From positions 1 through 64,000 of the forward strand of contig CAJUAB010000005.1 of the NCBI GenBank assembly GCA_910583845.1: a DNA stretch of 64,000 nt, in the 5' to 3' direction. The notes below the pieces were generated by a model, which searched no databases, was not told the DNA's origin, and saw only the letters and a program-made list of their open reading frames with translations. Position numbers and translations under genes: made by a program. This document shows positions 52,977 to 61,598 of the stretch, one piece after another (positions within the stretch are counted from its first letter, which is position 1; the number at the start of each line of letters is the position of its first letter). The stretch is from an uncultured Acetatifactor sp. (GTDB taxonomy: Bacteria > Bacillota > Clostridia > Lachnospirales > Lachnospiraceae).

Positions 52977-53184
52977 GTAACTGCCGGGTCAGTGCCTCAG
53001 AATGATTGCTGACCGAAATGAGGGAAGGAATCATTCTGCCGGAACAGGTGCTGTCAGGGCGGTTACGGAACTCTTAATCAGTAACTGCCCGGTCAGCGCC
53101 GCAGAATGATTGCTGACCGAAATGAGGGAAGGAATCATTCTGCCGGAACAGGTGCTGTCAGGGCGGTTACGGAACTCTTAATCA
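52977..53184 (+). ncRNA. structured raiA leader: two tandem 104-bp units
   Basis: Units at 52977-53080 and 53081-53184 differ at only three positions. Each can fold with an outer stem GTAACTGCC/GGCGGTTAC, a stem CAGAATGATT/AATCATTCTG and a possible GGTCAG/CTGACC pairing. Position just upstream of raiA is where the raiA-motif noncoding RNA of Firmicutes is found. Whether this is that RNA cannot be settled by eye; the near-exact duplication is unusual. Confidence 0.65.
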
Positions 53185-53200
53185 GAAAGGAATGATCTGT

Positions 53201-53728
53201 ATGAAATTTGTGATTGTTGGAAGAAATCTTGAGGTAACTCCGGGGTTAAGGGCAGCGGTGGAGGACAAGATCGGCAAGCTGGAGAAATACTTTAATCCTG
53301 ATACAGAGGCCCATGTGACACTGAGTGTGGAGAAGGAGAGACAGAAGATAGAAGTGACGATCCCCGTAAAGGGAAGGATCATACGTTCGGAGCAGGTCAG
53401 CAATGATATGTATGTGTCCATTGACCTGGTGGAGGAAATTATTGAGCGGCAGCTGAAGAAATACAAGAGCAAGATTGTGGACAAGCAGCAGAATGCCAGT
53501 GCCTTCAGCAAAGCATTTGTGGAAAATGATTACATGGAGGACGAGGAAGTCAAGATCGTCCGCACCAAGAAGTTTGATATAAAACCCATGTATCCGGAGG
53601 ATGCCTGCGTCCAGATGGAACTGCTGGGACATAATTTCTTCGTATTCTGCAACGCGGAGACGGACCAGGTAAACGTGGTATATAAGAGGAAGGGCGATAC
53701 TTACGGCTTGATTGAACCTGAACTGTAG
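53201..53728 (+). CDS. raiA: long-form ribosome hibernation promoting factor
   Basis: 175 residues; start MKFVIVGRNLEVT at 53201, 9 bases after AGAAAGGA. The N-terminal S30AE domain (LRAAVEDKIGKLEKYFNPDT, VTIPVKGRIIRSEQ) sits in the ribosomal decoding centre. The C-terminal domain (VRTKKFDIKPMYPEDACVQME, ending NVVYKRKGDTYGLIEPEL) mediates dimerisation into 100S ribosomes. It preserves ribosomes in stationary phase or stress. Also named hpf. The duplicated leader RNA and DnaA boxes upstream are unusual. Confidence 0.95.
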   Translation: MKFVIVGRNLEVTPGLRAAVEDKIGKLEKYFNPDTEAHVTLSVEKERQKIEVTIPVKGRIIRSEQVSNDMYVSIDLVEEIIERQLKKYKSKIVDKQQNASAFSKAFVENDYMEDEEVKIVRTKKFDIKPMYPEDACVQMELLGHNFFVFCNAETDQVNVVYKRKGDTYGLIEPEL

Positions 53729-53922
53729 AGGACTGGCTGCCGGATCGGGCAACGGCCTCAGGGCCGGGATGCGCAGCATCCGGAGGCGGTTTGACAAAGT
53801 CATGGGAGAACGGTTCCTGCCAGAGGGTGCAGGCTGCGAGAGAAGGGCATCCGCATAACCCGGGGCAAAACCTGAATCAGTGAGAGCCGGTTCTGGTCGG
53901 CAGAAAAAGCAATAGATTACAA

Positions 53923-53963
53923 AACACCGGAAGGAAAAGTTTATTTTCTTTCCGGTGTTTTTT
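53923..53963 (+). terminator. terminator after raiA
   Basis: AACACCGGAAGGAAA pairs with TTTCTTTCCGGTGTT and is followed by TTTTTT. The 190 bases between raiA and this site hold no gene. Confidence 0.85.
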
Positions 53964-54150
53964 GCCTGTAGCCGGTTTGCAGGCAGGCTCCGGAGATAAT
54001 GGATTTCAACTGTGCGGCGGATAGAGCGCGCCTGGCTCTGACAGGATACCCGATGTCTCTCCGGAGGGTGTCGCCGTTATGGGCGCAGGACGGCATAAGT
54101 CAAGTGTCCTTTTCATATATTTCCAGTGAGAAAAACTACCTGGAGAGACA

Positions 54151-55290
54151 ATGGATAAGAGGCAGAGAGCAAAATATCTGACAGGGCTTAAAAAAGGAAT
54201 TCTTGCGGAAGGTGTTCTGGTAGTGATGGCAGTGGCGGTGCTGGCAGGGCAGCAGGGCCGTCTGGAAGAGCGCAGAGCCGCTAACAATCCGGTACTGGCC
54301 ATAGAGAAGGATTACATAAAATGGGTGGACTTCACGGTGTCATATGAGGCGCTGTGCAGCGCCTATGACTGGGATGTGAAAACCCACGGCACGGAGCATG
54401 AAGTCCACTGGGTGGAACTGTTGGCCTACACGGCGGCCAGAACGGGCGGAGAATTTGACAAGAGCGCGCTCAAGACTATGGAAAAGGCTGCTCAGGCTCT
54501 CTCAGAGGGGGAAAAAACGCTGGAAGAGCTCACGGAGAAATTGCAGTATTACCCTTATTATAAGGAGGCGTATGATGCCGCCATCGGCGGGCTGGTGGGG
54601 GAATATGAGGAGGATTGCGGGGACGGGCACTATGAAACCAGATATGGGCTGAAAGGATATTTTCCTCTCGCCAGAGGATTTGATTATACGCATTATGATG
54701 ATTTTGGAGTCAGCCGCAGCTATGGTTATAAGCGCAGACATCTGGGACATGACATGATGGGACTTACAGGGACTCCGATTGTCAGCGTGGAATCCGGTGT
54801 GGTGGAGGCTCTGGGATGGAATCAGTACGGCGGCTGGCGCATCGGGATACGGAGCTTCGACGGAAAAAGGTATTATTATTACGCCCATCTGCGGCAGAAC
54901 TACCCCTATGCGGAAGGGCTGGAAGAGGGAAGCGTGGTGACGGCCGGGGATGTGATCGGGTATATGGGGCATACAGGGTACAGTACTAAGGAGAATGTGA
55001 ACAATATCGAGATTACGCACCTGCACTGGGGGCTGCAGCTGATTTTTGATGAGTCCCAGAAGGAAGGGAATAATGAAATCTGGATTGATGTGTACCCGCT
55101 GACCCGGTTTCTGGCAAAGCATACCCAGGCTGCGGTGAAGGTGGAGGGGACGAAAGAGTGGGTGAGGACGGCGGATATTGTGGACCCGGCGGTGGAGGAG
55201 TATGAGGCGGGGAATTCGGGAAAAATGCGGACACCAGCAAAAGAAGACTCTCTGGAGAATAATCAATTGGAAGGACAGGGAGTTGAATAG
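54151..55290 (+). CDS. membrane-anchored M23 peptidase family protein
   Basis: 379 residues; start after GGAGAGACA. One N-terminal membrane helix (GILAEGVLVVMAVAVLAG) and an extracytoplasmic helical region precede the LytM/M23 domain (about 190-340). Zinc ligands are intact: H197-x3-D201 (HLGHD) and H290-L-H292 (THLHWGLQL). GTPIVSVESGVVEALGWNQ and YYAHLRQNY are typical. It should cut peptidoglycan cross-bridges or act in sporulation. A 248-bp part of its 3' region is repeated at 61040-61287. Confidence 0.9.
   Translation: MDKRQRAKYLTGLKKGILAEGVLVVMAVAVLAGQQGRLEERRAANNPVLAIEKDYIKWVDFTVSYEALCSAYDWDVKTHGTEHEVHWVELLAYTAARTGGEFDKSALKTMEKAAQALSEGEKTLEELTEKLQYYPYYKEAYDAAIGGLVGEYEEDCGDGHYETRYGLKGYFPLARGFDYTHYDDFGVSRSYGYKRRHLGHDMMGLTGTPIVSVESGVVEALGWNQYGGWRIGIRSFDGKRYYYYAHLRQNYPYAEGLEEGSVVTAGDVIGYMGHTGYSTKENVNNIEITHLHWGLQLIFDESQKEGNNEIWIDVYPLTRFLAKHTQAAVKVEGTKEWVRTADIVDPAVEEYEAGNSGKMRTPAKEDSLENNQLEGQGVE
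54961..55208 (+). repeat. 248-bp direct repeat, left copy (inside M23 gene)
   Basis: Aligns with 61040-61287 without any gap, at an offset of 6079 bases, over the end of the M23 catalytic domain. Confidence 0.95.
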
Positions 55291-55427
55291 CAGCCCAAAT
55301 AGTTTATATGGTTTGTGGAAATATTATGTCTGACGACAATTTCACAAGTAAAAATGGTATTCTGAAGGACGAATCCAGAGTCTCCTGTGAAAATTTTATC
55401 ACCCAATTCTTTATTTTCTATTTCTGT

Positions 55428-55469
55428 ACCGGGTGCCTGTAGTTTTACTCAGATCAGGCACCCGGTTTT
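55428..55469 (+). terminator. terminator after the M23 gene
   Basis: ACCGGGTGCCTG pairs with CAGGCACCCGGT and is followed by TTTA. Confidence 0.85.
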
Positions 55470-55839
55470 ATCAGATGATGGAAAATGAAAGTATAAAGGT
55501 CAGTTTTTTCAAAGGCTTTTGATACCGTGATGCAGAGAAGGATGCCTCATTTGGGAAGGGTTTGCTGTGTGGATTAGCCTCTATTGCCAAATGATATCGA
55601 TGATAACCCGGTCGACGCCCTGTGTTACCACGGGGTATCATCATCGGAAGTCATGACCTGGCTTATTCTGGTTATTGAGGCAGGATATGTGTCAAAGGCA
55701 TTCCACATTGGAACAGAAAAGACGATTATCAGAAGGATGCCCGCCCATAAAAGATTTCCTTTATAAAATGCTATACTGGTCTTTAACTGGTGTAAATCAT
55801 ATTGCGAAACAGCTCTGCACATGGTAAAATGAAATCGTT
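55470..55839. other. intergenic stretch at island border
   Basis: No gene with a supported start is seen. Short open frames on both strands have no recognisable homology and no ribosome site. Confidence 0.4.
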
Positions 55840-56290
55840 TTTAGGGCATAGGGCGATGGGACAATGTAGATACCTACGCCTGCCATGGGGGAATACCTGA
55901 TTCTGTCCGGAAAGCAACTTAAGGAACAGACGGATTCTGGAAATGGTCATGGAGTTCTGGTAACGGTTCTTCTCGGCAGAGCGCATGTAAGAGAGCTTAA
56001 GACGGTATCTGGAAAGCTCGCAGAGAGCGCGGATGTCTGCGGGAGGGATGAAGGAAGCTTTGACATTGTCAAAGCGGAACAGATTAGCTATCCGTTTCGC
56101 ATCGCGTTTGTCGGTTTTTTGCCTTTGATGGCTTTCACATATTTGGGATGTGTAAGGCAGACATCGTGACAGCCCTGGGCGAGAAGCCAGTCGCGCGGGG
56201 CGGTGATATCTGAGTTGGTGAAGTTGAAAGTGTGGAGAACTGTAGGTTTTGCCATCCAGCAAGGCTGGTGATTCATGACTGAGTAATGTA
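55840..56290 (-). pseudogene. degenerate IS110 family transposase
   Basis: Two minus-strand frames carry pieces of an IS110 transposase. One reads DWLLAQGCHDVC joined directly to LTHPKYVKAIKGKK. The other continues as QKTDKRDAKRIANLFRFDNV, then SFIPPADIRALCELSRYRLK and SAEKNRYQNSMTISRI. In intact relatives about 20 residues separate DVC from the LxHPKYVKAI block and both pieces share one frame. The gene thus has an internal deletion, a frameshift and no C-terminal half. It is a dead relic. Confidence 0.75.
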
Positions 56291-56598
56291 GAGCAGTGGA
56301 CGATATAAAGTTTTTTAACCATGAATCTGGTTAAGCACAGATGTGATTGTAATAATCCAGTGCAGCGCAGAAACATTTTTGAGGGGACGCCTCCCAGCCG
56401 AAAGCTATTTGATGCCAAGTTTTATCAAATTTCATAATACACCAGTAGTATGGATTTTGAAAGTTATCATGTTTATGCTCTGTCAGAGATATTTTGACGG
56501 TATACTCGGATTTCATTTACAAATGGCCTCACGCGAAGTATAATAAAAACATATTTCTTTTATGAGGCTATTATATACAGGATGTTGGGAGAATATGC

Positions 56599-57879
56599 AT
56601 GTTTGATGATAGAGAGAAAGAAGATTTAAAAAAACTGATTCAAACGGGAAAACGACATGGGGGTCGGCTCAGCTCCATGTTTCTATCCAATTTTTTTATA
56701 GGATTTCCGTCTGAAAAACAGACGGAGGATAACTATAATAAAATGATAGATTATCTGGAAAGGGCTGGAATTGAAATTATTGACGATGGCTCTGGAATAG
56801 AGACAGAAGATGAGCCATCATCAATGCCCAGGATACGTCCTTTTGATCCAAGTAAGATCGACATTGACATGCGGACGATGGAATTATCCAGCATTATTAC
56901 ACGTTTAAAATACGGCGAAATTAATATGAATACGGATTTCCAGCGGAAAAGTGGGTTGTGGACAGCTGTACAGAAGAGCCAGCTGATTGAATCGCTCCTT
57001 TTGCGCATTCCTATTCCGGCGTTCTATTTTGACGGCGGAATCAAGGATAACTGGTTGATTATTGATGGGCTGCAAAGGATTACCGCATTAAAAGAGTTTG
57101 TGATAGATGAAACACTGTCGCTTACGGGACTGGAATTTTTCAATGATTTGGAGGGAACAAAGTTTGCGGAGCTTCCAAGAGCTTTGATAAGGAGGATAGA
57201 AGAAACCAATATCACGGCTTATATTGTAAAGGACGGAACTCCGGCAAATGTAAAATACAATATTTTTAAGAGGATTAATACCGGAGGGCTGGAGCTGACA
57301 TCGCAGGAAATCCGACATGCCCTGTATCAGGGGCCGGCCACAAAACTTTGCAAAAAGATGGCAAAATGTATAGAATTTCAGATGGCTACTACATACAGCG
57401 TTCGGGGCGATAGAATGATGGACGAGGAATTTGTGCTTCGTTTTATAGCGGTATGTTATTATGGAATTGATAAATACGAGGGGATCCCGGATAACTATCT
57501 GAACGGGGCGATGGAGTATTTAAATTCGTCGGAGTGTGTGAATGAGAGTGTTATAGAGGAACAGTTTAAGCGGGTCATGAATGCGGCTAAAAGTATTATG
57601 GGCAAGTATGCGTTTCGTAAACTGGGAGAGGATGGGATCCGCCGCCCGATCAATAAGGCAATTTATGAGGCGTGGTGTAGAAATCTATTTCTGTTGAAGG
57701 ATAAAGAGATTGCGTTTCTGGCAAAAAACGGCCGTAGGGTGTATGATGACTTTTTGGAGCTCTCTAATGACTCTGTATTTCTTCAGATGCTTAAAGCCAG
57801 TGATAAGAAATCGTTTTCCCAGCGCTTTTTACAGGTGGAAGGGATGCTCAGGAGGATATTACATGATTCGGAAGATTAA
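56599..57879 (+). CDS. DUF262 (GmrS-like) protein with sigma-70 region 1.1-like N-terminus
   Basis: 426 residues; start after GGGAGAATATGC. Residues 1-70 (EDLKKLIQTGKRHGGRLSS, then MIDYLERAGIEIIDDGSG) resemble region 1.1 of housekeeping sigma factors. Residues about 85-330 are DUF262, a ParB/Srx-fold NTPase-nuclease domain of GmrSD-type restriction proteins: MNTDFQRKSGLWTAVQKSQL, LLLRIPIPAFYFD, and D-G-L-Q-R at 156-160 within IIDGLQRITALKEFV. No DUF1524 HNH nuclease half is present. The end overlaps the ATPase gene by 17 bases. Island context suggests phage defence. Confidence 0.8.
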   Translation: MFDDREKEDLKKLIQTGKRHGGRLSSMFLSNFFIGFPSEKQTEDNYNKMIDYLERAGIEIIDDGSGIETEDEPSSMPRIRPFDPSKIDIDMRTMELSSIITRLKYGEINMNTDFQRKSGLWTAVQKSQLIESLLLRIPIPAFYFDGGIKDNWLIIDGLQRITALKEFVIDETLSLTGLEFFNDLEGTKFAELPRALIRRIEETNITAYIVKDGTPANVKYNIFKRINTGGLELTSQEIRHALYQGPATKLCKKMAKCIEFQMATTYSVRGDRMMDEEFVLRFIAVCYYGIDKYEGIPDNYLNGAMEYLNSSECVNESVIEEQFKRVMNAAKSIMGKYAFRKLGEDGIRRPINKAIYEAWCRNLFLLKDKEIAFLAKNGRRVYDDFLELSNDSVFLQMLKASDKKSFSQRFLQVEGMLRRILHDSED

Positions 57880-58981
57880 GGCGGATAACTTTAAGTGCTT
57901 TGAACATATTGAATTGGATATTTCAAATTTGAACCTGCTTTCCGGGGTTAATAGCATGGGGAAGTCCACGCTGATTCAGATACTCCTTTTATTGAGACAG
58001 TCCGATGAACAGGGTGCATTGGAGAGGGGAATATATCTGAACGGAAAATACACCAATCTGGGGGTGGGAAAGGACATTCTGTATACAGAAGCAAAGGAGA
58101 ACAGGATAAAATTCTTAGTAGAAAATGACGGCCGTTCTTTGGAAACAATATATGACTATAACAAAGCGGCAGATTTCCTGGAGCAGATAGCCGAACTCAG
58201 TGTGCGCACAAAAATGGTACTGGGAGATTGGAGTTTGTTTGGCGATGGTTTCCACTATATCGGAGCTGACAGACTGGGCCCTCAGAGCAGCTATGAAAAA
58301 TCTTATTATGAAGTATGGGAGAATAAGCAGGTGGGAAATCACGGGGAGTATGCGGTACATTATCTCCAGACCCATGAGCTGGAAAATGTGGAAAATGAGT
58401 GTGTGTTGTATGATGGAGAAGACAATATTCGGCTGTTGAAGCAGGTGGAGCGTTGGATGGGAGAAATCACTCCCGGCGTTTCGCTTCGCATGGAAGATTA
58501 TGGGCACAGTAACCGTATTGGGCTTATGGTACATCAAGCAGGCAGCATGGGGGCGGACTATTTTACGGCACAAAACGTGGGCTTCGGCATTTCTTATGTA
58601 CTTCCGGTGGTATTATCTTTGCTGGCGGCAAAGTGTGGAGATTTGTTGATTCTGGAAAACCCGGAAGCGCATCTTCATCCTAAGGGACAAAGGAAGATGG
58701 GAGAACTGATGGCGAGGGCGGCGCAGGGAGGGGTGCAGATTATAGTGGAGACCCATAGTGACCATGTCCTGAACGGAATACGTCTGTGTGCCAAAAACGG
58801 AAAGGTGGATCCGGAATGGGTAAGGTTATATTATTTTACCAGGCAGGGAATACAACAGGATGGAGAGCAAAAGATTATACCAGTAATAGAAAATCCCATA
58901 TTAAAATCCGATGGGAGGCTTAGCTTTTGGCCGGAGGGATTCTTCGATGAATGGGATAAAGCAATTGACGACTTGTTTTAG
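57863..58981 (+). CDS. AAA/SMC-like ATPase of DUF3696 type
   Basis: 372 residues; start MIRKIKADNFKCFEHI with AGGAGG upstream, overlapping the DUF262 gene by 17 bases. Walker A is GVNSMGKSTLIQ (about residues 28-39), the signature region includes NVGFGISYVLPVVLSLL, and Walker B is LLILENPEAHLHPKGQ. The C-terminus GRLSFWPEGFFDEWDKAIDD matches DUF3696. Such ATPases are common in defence systems, where they sense invasion and drive an effector. No TOPRIM domain is present, so it differs from OLD nucleases. Confidence 0.88.
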   Translation: MIRKIKADNFKCFEHIELDISNLNLLSGVNSMGKSTLIQILLLLRQSDEQGALERGIYLNGKYTNLGVGKDILYTEAKENRIKFLVENDGRSLETIYDYNKAADFLEQIAELSVRTKMVLGDWSLFGDGFHYIGADRLGPQSSYEKSYYEVWENKQVGNHGEYAVHYLQTHELENVENECVLYDGEDNIRLLKQVERWMGEITPGVSLRMEDYGHSNRIGLMVHQAGSMGADYFTAQNVGFGISYVLPVVLSLLAAKCGDLLILENPEAHLHPKGQRKMGELMARAAQGGVQIIVETHSDHVLNGIRLCAKNGKVDPEWVRLYYFTRQGIQQDGEQKIIPVIENPILKSDGRLSFWPEGFFDEWDKAIDDLF

Positions 58982-58992
58982 GGGATAATACA

Positions 58993-59949
58993 ATGCAGAT
59001 GATTTTAAATGAGCTATCTGCCCAATTTCCGGTAGGATCCAAGGAGAAGGGGCGGCAGCTTATGAACCATTTCTTGACAACCTGTTTTGAGGTAAAAGAG
59101 ATTATACATAATGACAGTATTCTGCTTGACCAAGATTACAGATCTTTTGAACTGGCACCGGAGTACCGAATAGAACAGTGGCGAAATGATTCAGCCGTGG
59201 ATGTGGAAAATAAAAGAAGGTTCCGTACACTCCTGAATAAATCGGTTGTTTATAATTCTGAAGAATTCGAAAAAGAGCGGGAATGGAATTTCAGAGCCGA
59301 GTTTCAGCATAAGGAATATGTTTCTAAGGGATGTCTTTTGGCATATGAGTCTGGCGGTGTGGCGGTCAGCTTTTTGAGTGACGAACATTGGAAGATATCT
59401 GAAATTGAGGGAACTTATACAGAGCTTGTAGGAGACGGTGAGCTGAGAGAAAGCAAGGCTAAGGTTCCGAATGTGTCTTTTGATGAAAATGTTAGAATAT
59501 TTCAGAACTGGTATGAACATAGAAAAGAAGAACGTCGGTACACTGACATTGTATGTGGGCAAGATATTTTAAATTGTGCGAAGAGTACATTTCCTAATTT
59601 AGTGTTTTGTGAAAATGCGGTTCAGGGATGCCGTAAGAATGTAGGAATATCTGAGGCTGGGCAGGTGTACCGGCGTCTCTTGGAACTGCAGCGTGCAGCG
59701 GAGAAAATGGATGAGAAATTTGAAAAAAATTTCTTAACTAACGCGACTCCGGAATCAGGTGCTACTTTAGAGAGATTTGCAGAGGAGCATACCTTTCTGC
59801 TTCCCAAGGGGGATACACAGTTATTTTCTTGGCATGTCAGATACACCGGAGGATATGCAGGCAGGATATTTTTTCATCCGGTTCCCGGGAAGAAAATCAT
59901 TTATATAGGGCACATAGGCCATAAGCTGCCAACAGTTCGGTATCATTAG
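58993..59949 (+). CDS. third protein of the DUF262-ATPase cassette, unknown
   Basis: 318 residues, beginning 11 bases after the ATPase stop. No signal peptide or membrane helix. No family recognised. The C-terminal 60 residues (LPKGDTQLFSWHVRYTGGY, then RIFFHP and IIYIGHIGHKLPT) look like a compact beta-rich unit faintly resembling RelE/ParE-like toxin ends; this is a weak impression. Conserved operon position suggests it is the effector or a partner of the two upstream proteins. Codon use is more AT-rich than the core genome, in line with transfer. Confidence 0.6.
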   Translation: MQMILNELSAQFPVGSKEKGRQLMNHFLTTCFEVKEIIHNDSILLDQDYRSFELAPEYRIEQWRNDSAVDVENKRRFRTLLNKSVVYNSEEFEKEREWNFRAEFQHKEYVSKGCLLAYESGGVAVSFLSDEHWKISEIEGTYTELVGDGELRESKAKVPNVSFDENVRIFQNWYEHRKEERRYTDIVCGQDILNCAKSTFPNLVFCENAVQGCRKNVGISEAGQVYRRLLELQRAAEKMDEKFEKNFLTNATPESGATLERFAEEHTFLLPKGDTQLFSWHVRYTGGYAGRIFFHPVPGKKIIYIGHIGHKLPTVRYH

Positions 59950-60225
59950 TGCTCGCGTGACTCACGAAAAATATTACAAAGTTATAAAAAGTTCCACCTG
60001 TGCGGTTGGACGCTCCAAGGAGCATCCAACCCGACCCCCACATTTGCAAAACCCGCGCTTATGCACGCCTGCGTCTGCTTGCGCATCCGCATTTTGCTTA
60101 TTTTGGACGAATATGGAATGGCCCAATGGAAACAAATGGACGAATTGTTTGGATTTATTCGACGTGAGCATGTTATCAGAAATTAGTGGGAGACTGAAGA
60201 AATTCAGAAGATTTGCGGAATTCTG
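59950..60225. other. spacer with small hairpin and decayed coding trace
   Basis: GGTTGGA and TCCAACC can pair around 60004-60031. One plus-strand frame from about 60105 reads DEYGMAQWKQMDELFG and meets a stop near 60186. It may be a relic of the following fragment. Confidence 0.3.
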
Positions 60226-60456
60226 TTGAGAAAAGACAATTATGGGGGTGAGGATTGGAATTTTAGGAAAAAGGTTCTCTCTGATCTGGTCGGTAACATG
60301 TTTTATGAAAAGACTGGCTCCCATAGCATTGTATATGAGAAAAAGGCGGCTGCTTTATATCATCAGTATGTGAGGGATGACAAATATATATCCTATCTGG
60401 AGGCACCAGTTGTGTGCCATGATAAGGTTATTCAGATTTTATTCTGTGGATGCTGA
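60226..60456 (+). CDS. short open frame, possible gene fragment
   Basis: 76 codons from a TTG, ending VIQILFCGC. No ribosome site and no recognised family. The preceding in-frame sequence (WETEEIQKICGILLRKDNYGG) also looks protein-like, suggesting the 3' end of a decayed gene. Confidence 0.25.
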   Translation: MRKDNYGGEDWNFRKKVLSDLVGNMFYEKTGSHSIVYEKKAAALYHQYVRDDKYISYLEAPVVCHDKVIQILFCGC

Positions 60457-60483
60457 TTTCAATCAAACTGGAGCGTGATATTT

Positions 60484-60777
60484 ATGGATAAAACGTTTGC
60501 TGACCACTTAAGGCAATTGTGTAATGATTATTTTTATGACTATATGGATACACCGCCGTGCCCGGTATCGTCTTATGAAAGGATGAATTCGCTGCTCAAG
60601 GGAACACGAAAGCCTACAATGGACGAACTGGTAAAAATCTCTGAGGTTTATGATGTAAGCATCAATTATCTTTTGACGGGGGATGGAATGTTTCCAAGCC
60701 TGCATAGAATTAAGAAAAAAGAGGCGGAAAAAATTCTCAGGGAAATCGAGGAATTAAGACCGGATCCAGATATGTGA
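60484..60777 (+). CDS. XRE-like helix-turn-helix regulator
   Basis: 97 residues from ATG 60484 (GGAG 10 bases upstream; a GTG at 60475 is the alternative). The helix-turn-helix spans SSYERMNSLLKGTRKPTMDE followed by LVKISEVYDVSINYLLTGDG, the usual Cro/CI end. A charged helical tail follows. It probably regulates the island. Confidence 0.75.
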   Translation: MDKTFADHLRQLCNDYFYDYMDTPPCPVSSYERMNSLLKGTRKPTMDELVKISEVYDVSINYLLTGDGMFPSLHRIKKKEAEKILREIEELRPDPDM

Positions 60778-61039
60778 CATTATATTGTGTTGACAGGGTT
60801 TGAGTTTTTACGCTTTCTTTTGAAAATTGTATGGGTTGGTCATATTATATTCATGAGCGCATTCATTCTTGACAATGGAAGCAGCGCTTCTATTGTATGA
60901 TGATTGAGCAGGTGGAGGTGTATGCGGAGGACAGAGTTGAAATAAGACGGAAAATAAAGGATTTTGTAGAAGAATAGCGGGTTCTGGCAAAGATGTTACA
61001 GAGTTGTTAAAAAAGTTTAGTCTGTGCTTGACACAACCA

Positions 61040-61306
61040 TATATGGGGCATACCGGCTACAGTACGAAGGAAAATGTGAATAATATCGAGATCACGCACC
61101 TGCACTGGGGTCTGCAGTTGATATTTGACGAGTCCCAGAAGGAAGGGAATAACGAGATCTGGATCGATGTGTACCCGCTGATCAGGTTCCTGGCGAAGCA
61201 TACCCAGGCGGCGGTGAAGGTGGAGGGGACGAAGGAGTGGAGGAGGACGGTGAATATCGTGGACCCGGCGGTGGAGGAGTATGAGGTGCAGCAATCTTGT
61301 CAGTGA
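61040..61306 (+). pseudogene. truncated second copy of the M23 gene 3' end
   Basis: The 248 bases 61040-61287 repeat 54961-55208 with no gaps. It carries MGHTGYSTKENVNNIE and HLHWGLQL but lacks the N-terminal half, the membrane anchor and the first zinc ligands, and it diverges at the tail (YEVQQSCQ). No function expected. Confidence 0.9.
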
Positions 61307-61598
61307 AATCGCCAGTAGGATAAAGAATTGCAGAGAATATCAATTTAAAAGGGCAAGCTGAAGCCTTAAGGAGATAAGAACAAAAGGCACAAAATTCATG
61401 TGGGCATTATATCTTATTAGGTGAATGCTCGCTTTTTGAAGATCTCAAATTCTCAAGTGCTTGCGAAACATAAGAAAATAATATAAAAAGAGGTCAATCC
61501 TTTTTGTGGGGGTAATACCTCCTGTCCTTCAAAAGGCACTGGGGGATAATGGCATAGACATTCCCCCTGAAAGTTGACCATCTGTTCTGCCTGCCCAG
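61307..61598. other. spacer before the ISL3 transposase
   Basis: No gene seen. It should contain one end of the ISL3 element, but I could not match inverted repeats with confidence. Confidence 0.35.

Noticed and set aside
52977..53184. Two direct repeats considered as a minimal CRISPR array
   Set aside because: The 104-bp units abut with no spacer and no cas genes are near.
59985..60060. Hairpin considered as an integron attC-like or attachment site
   Set aside because: No conserved core and no integrase nearby.
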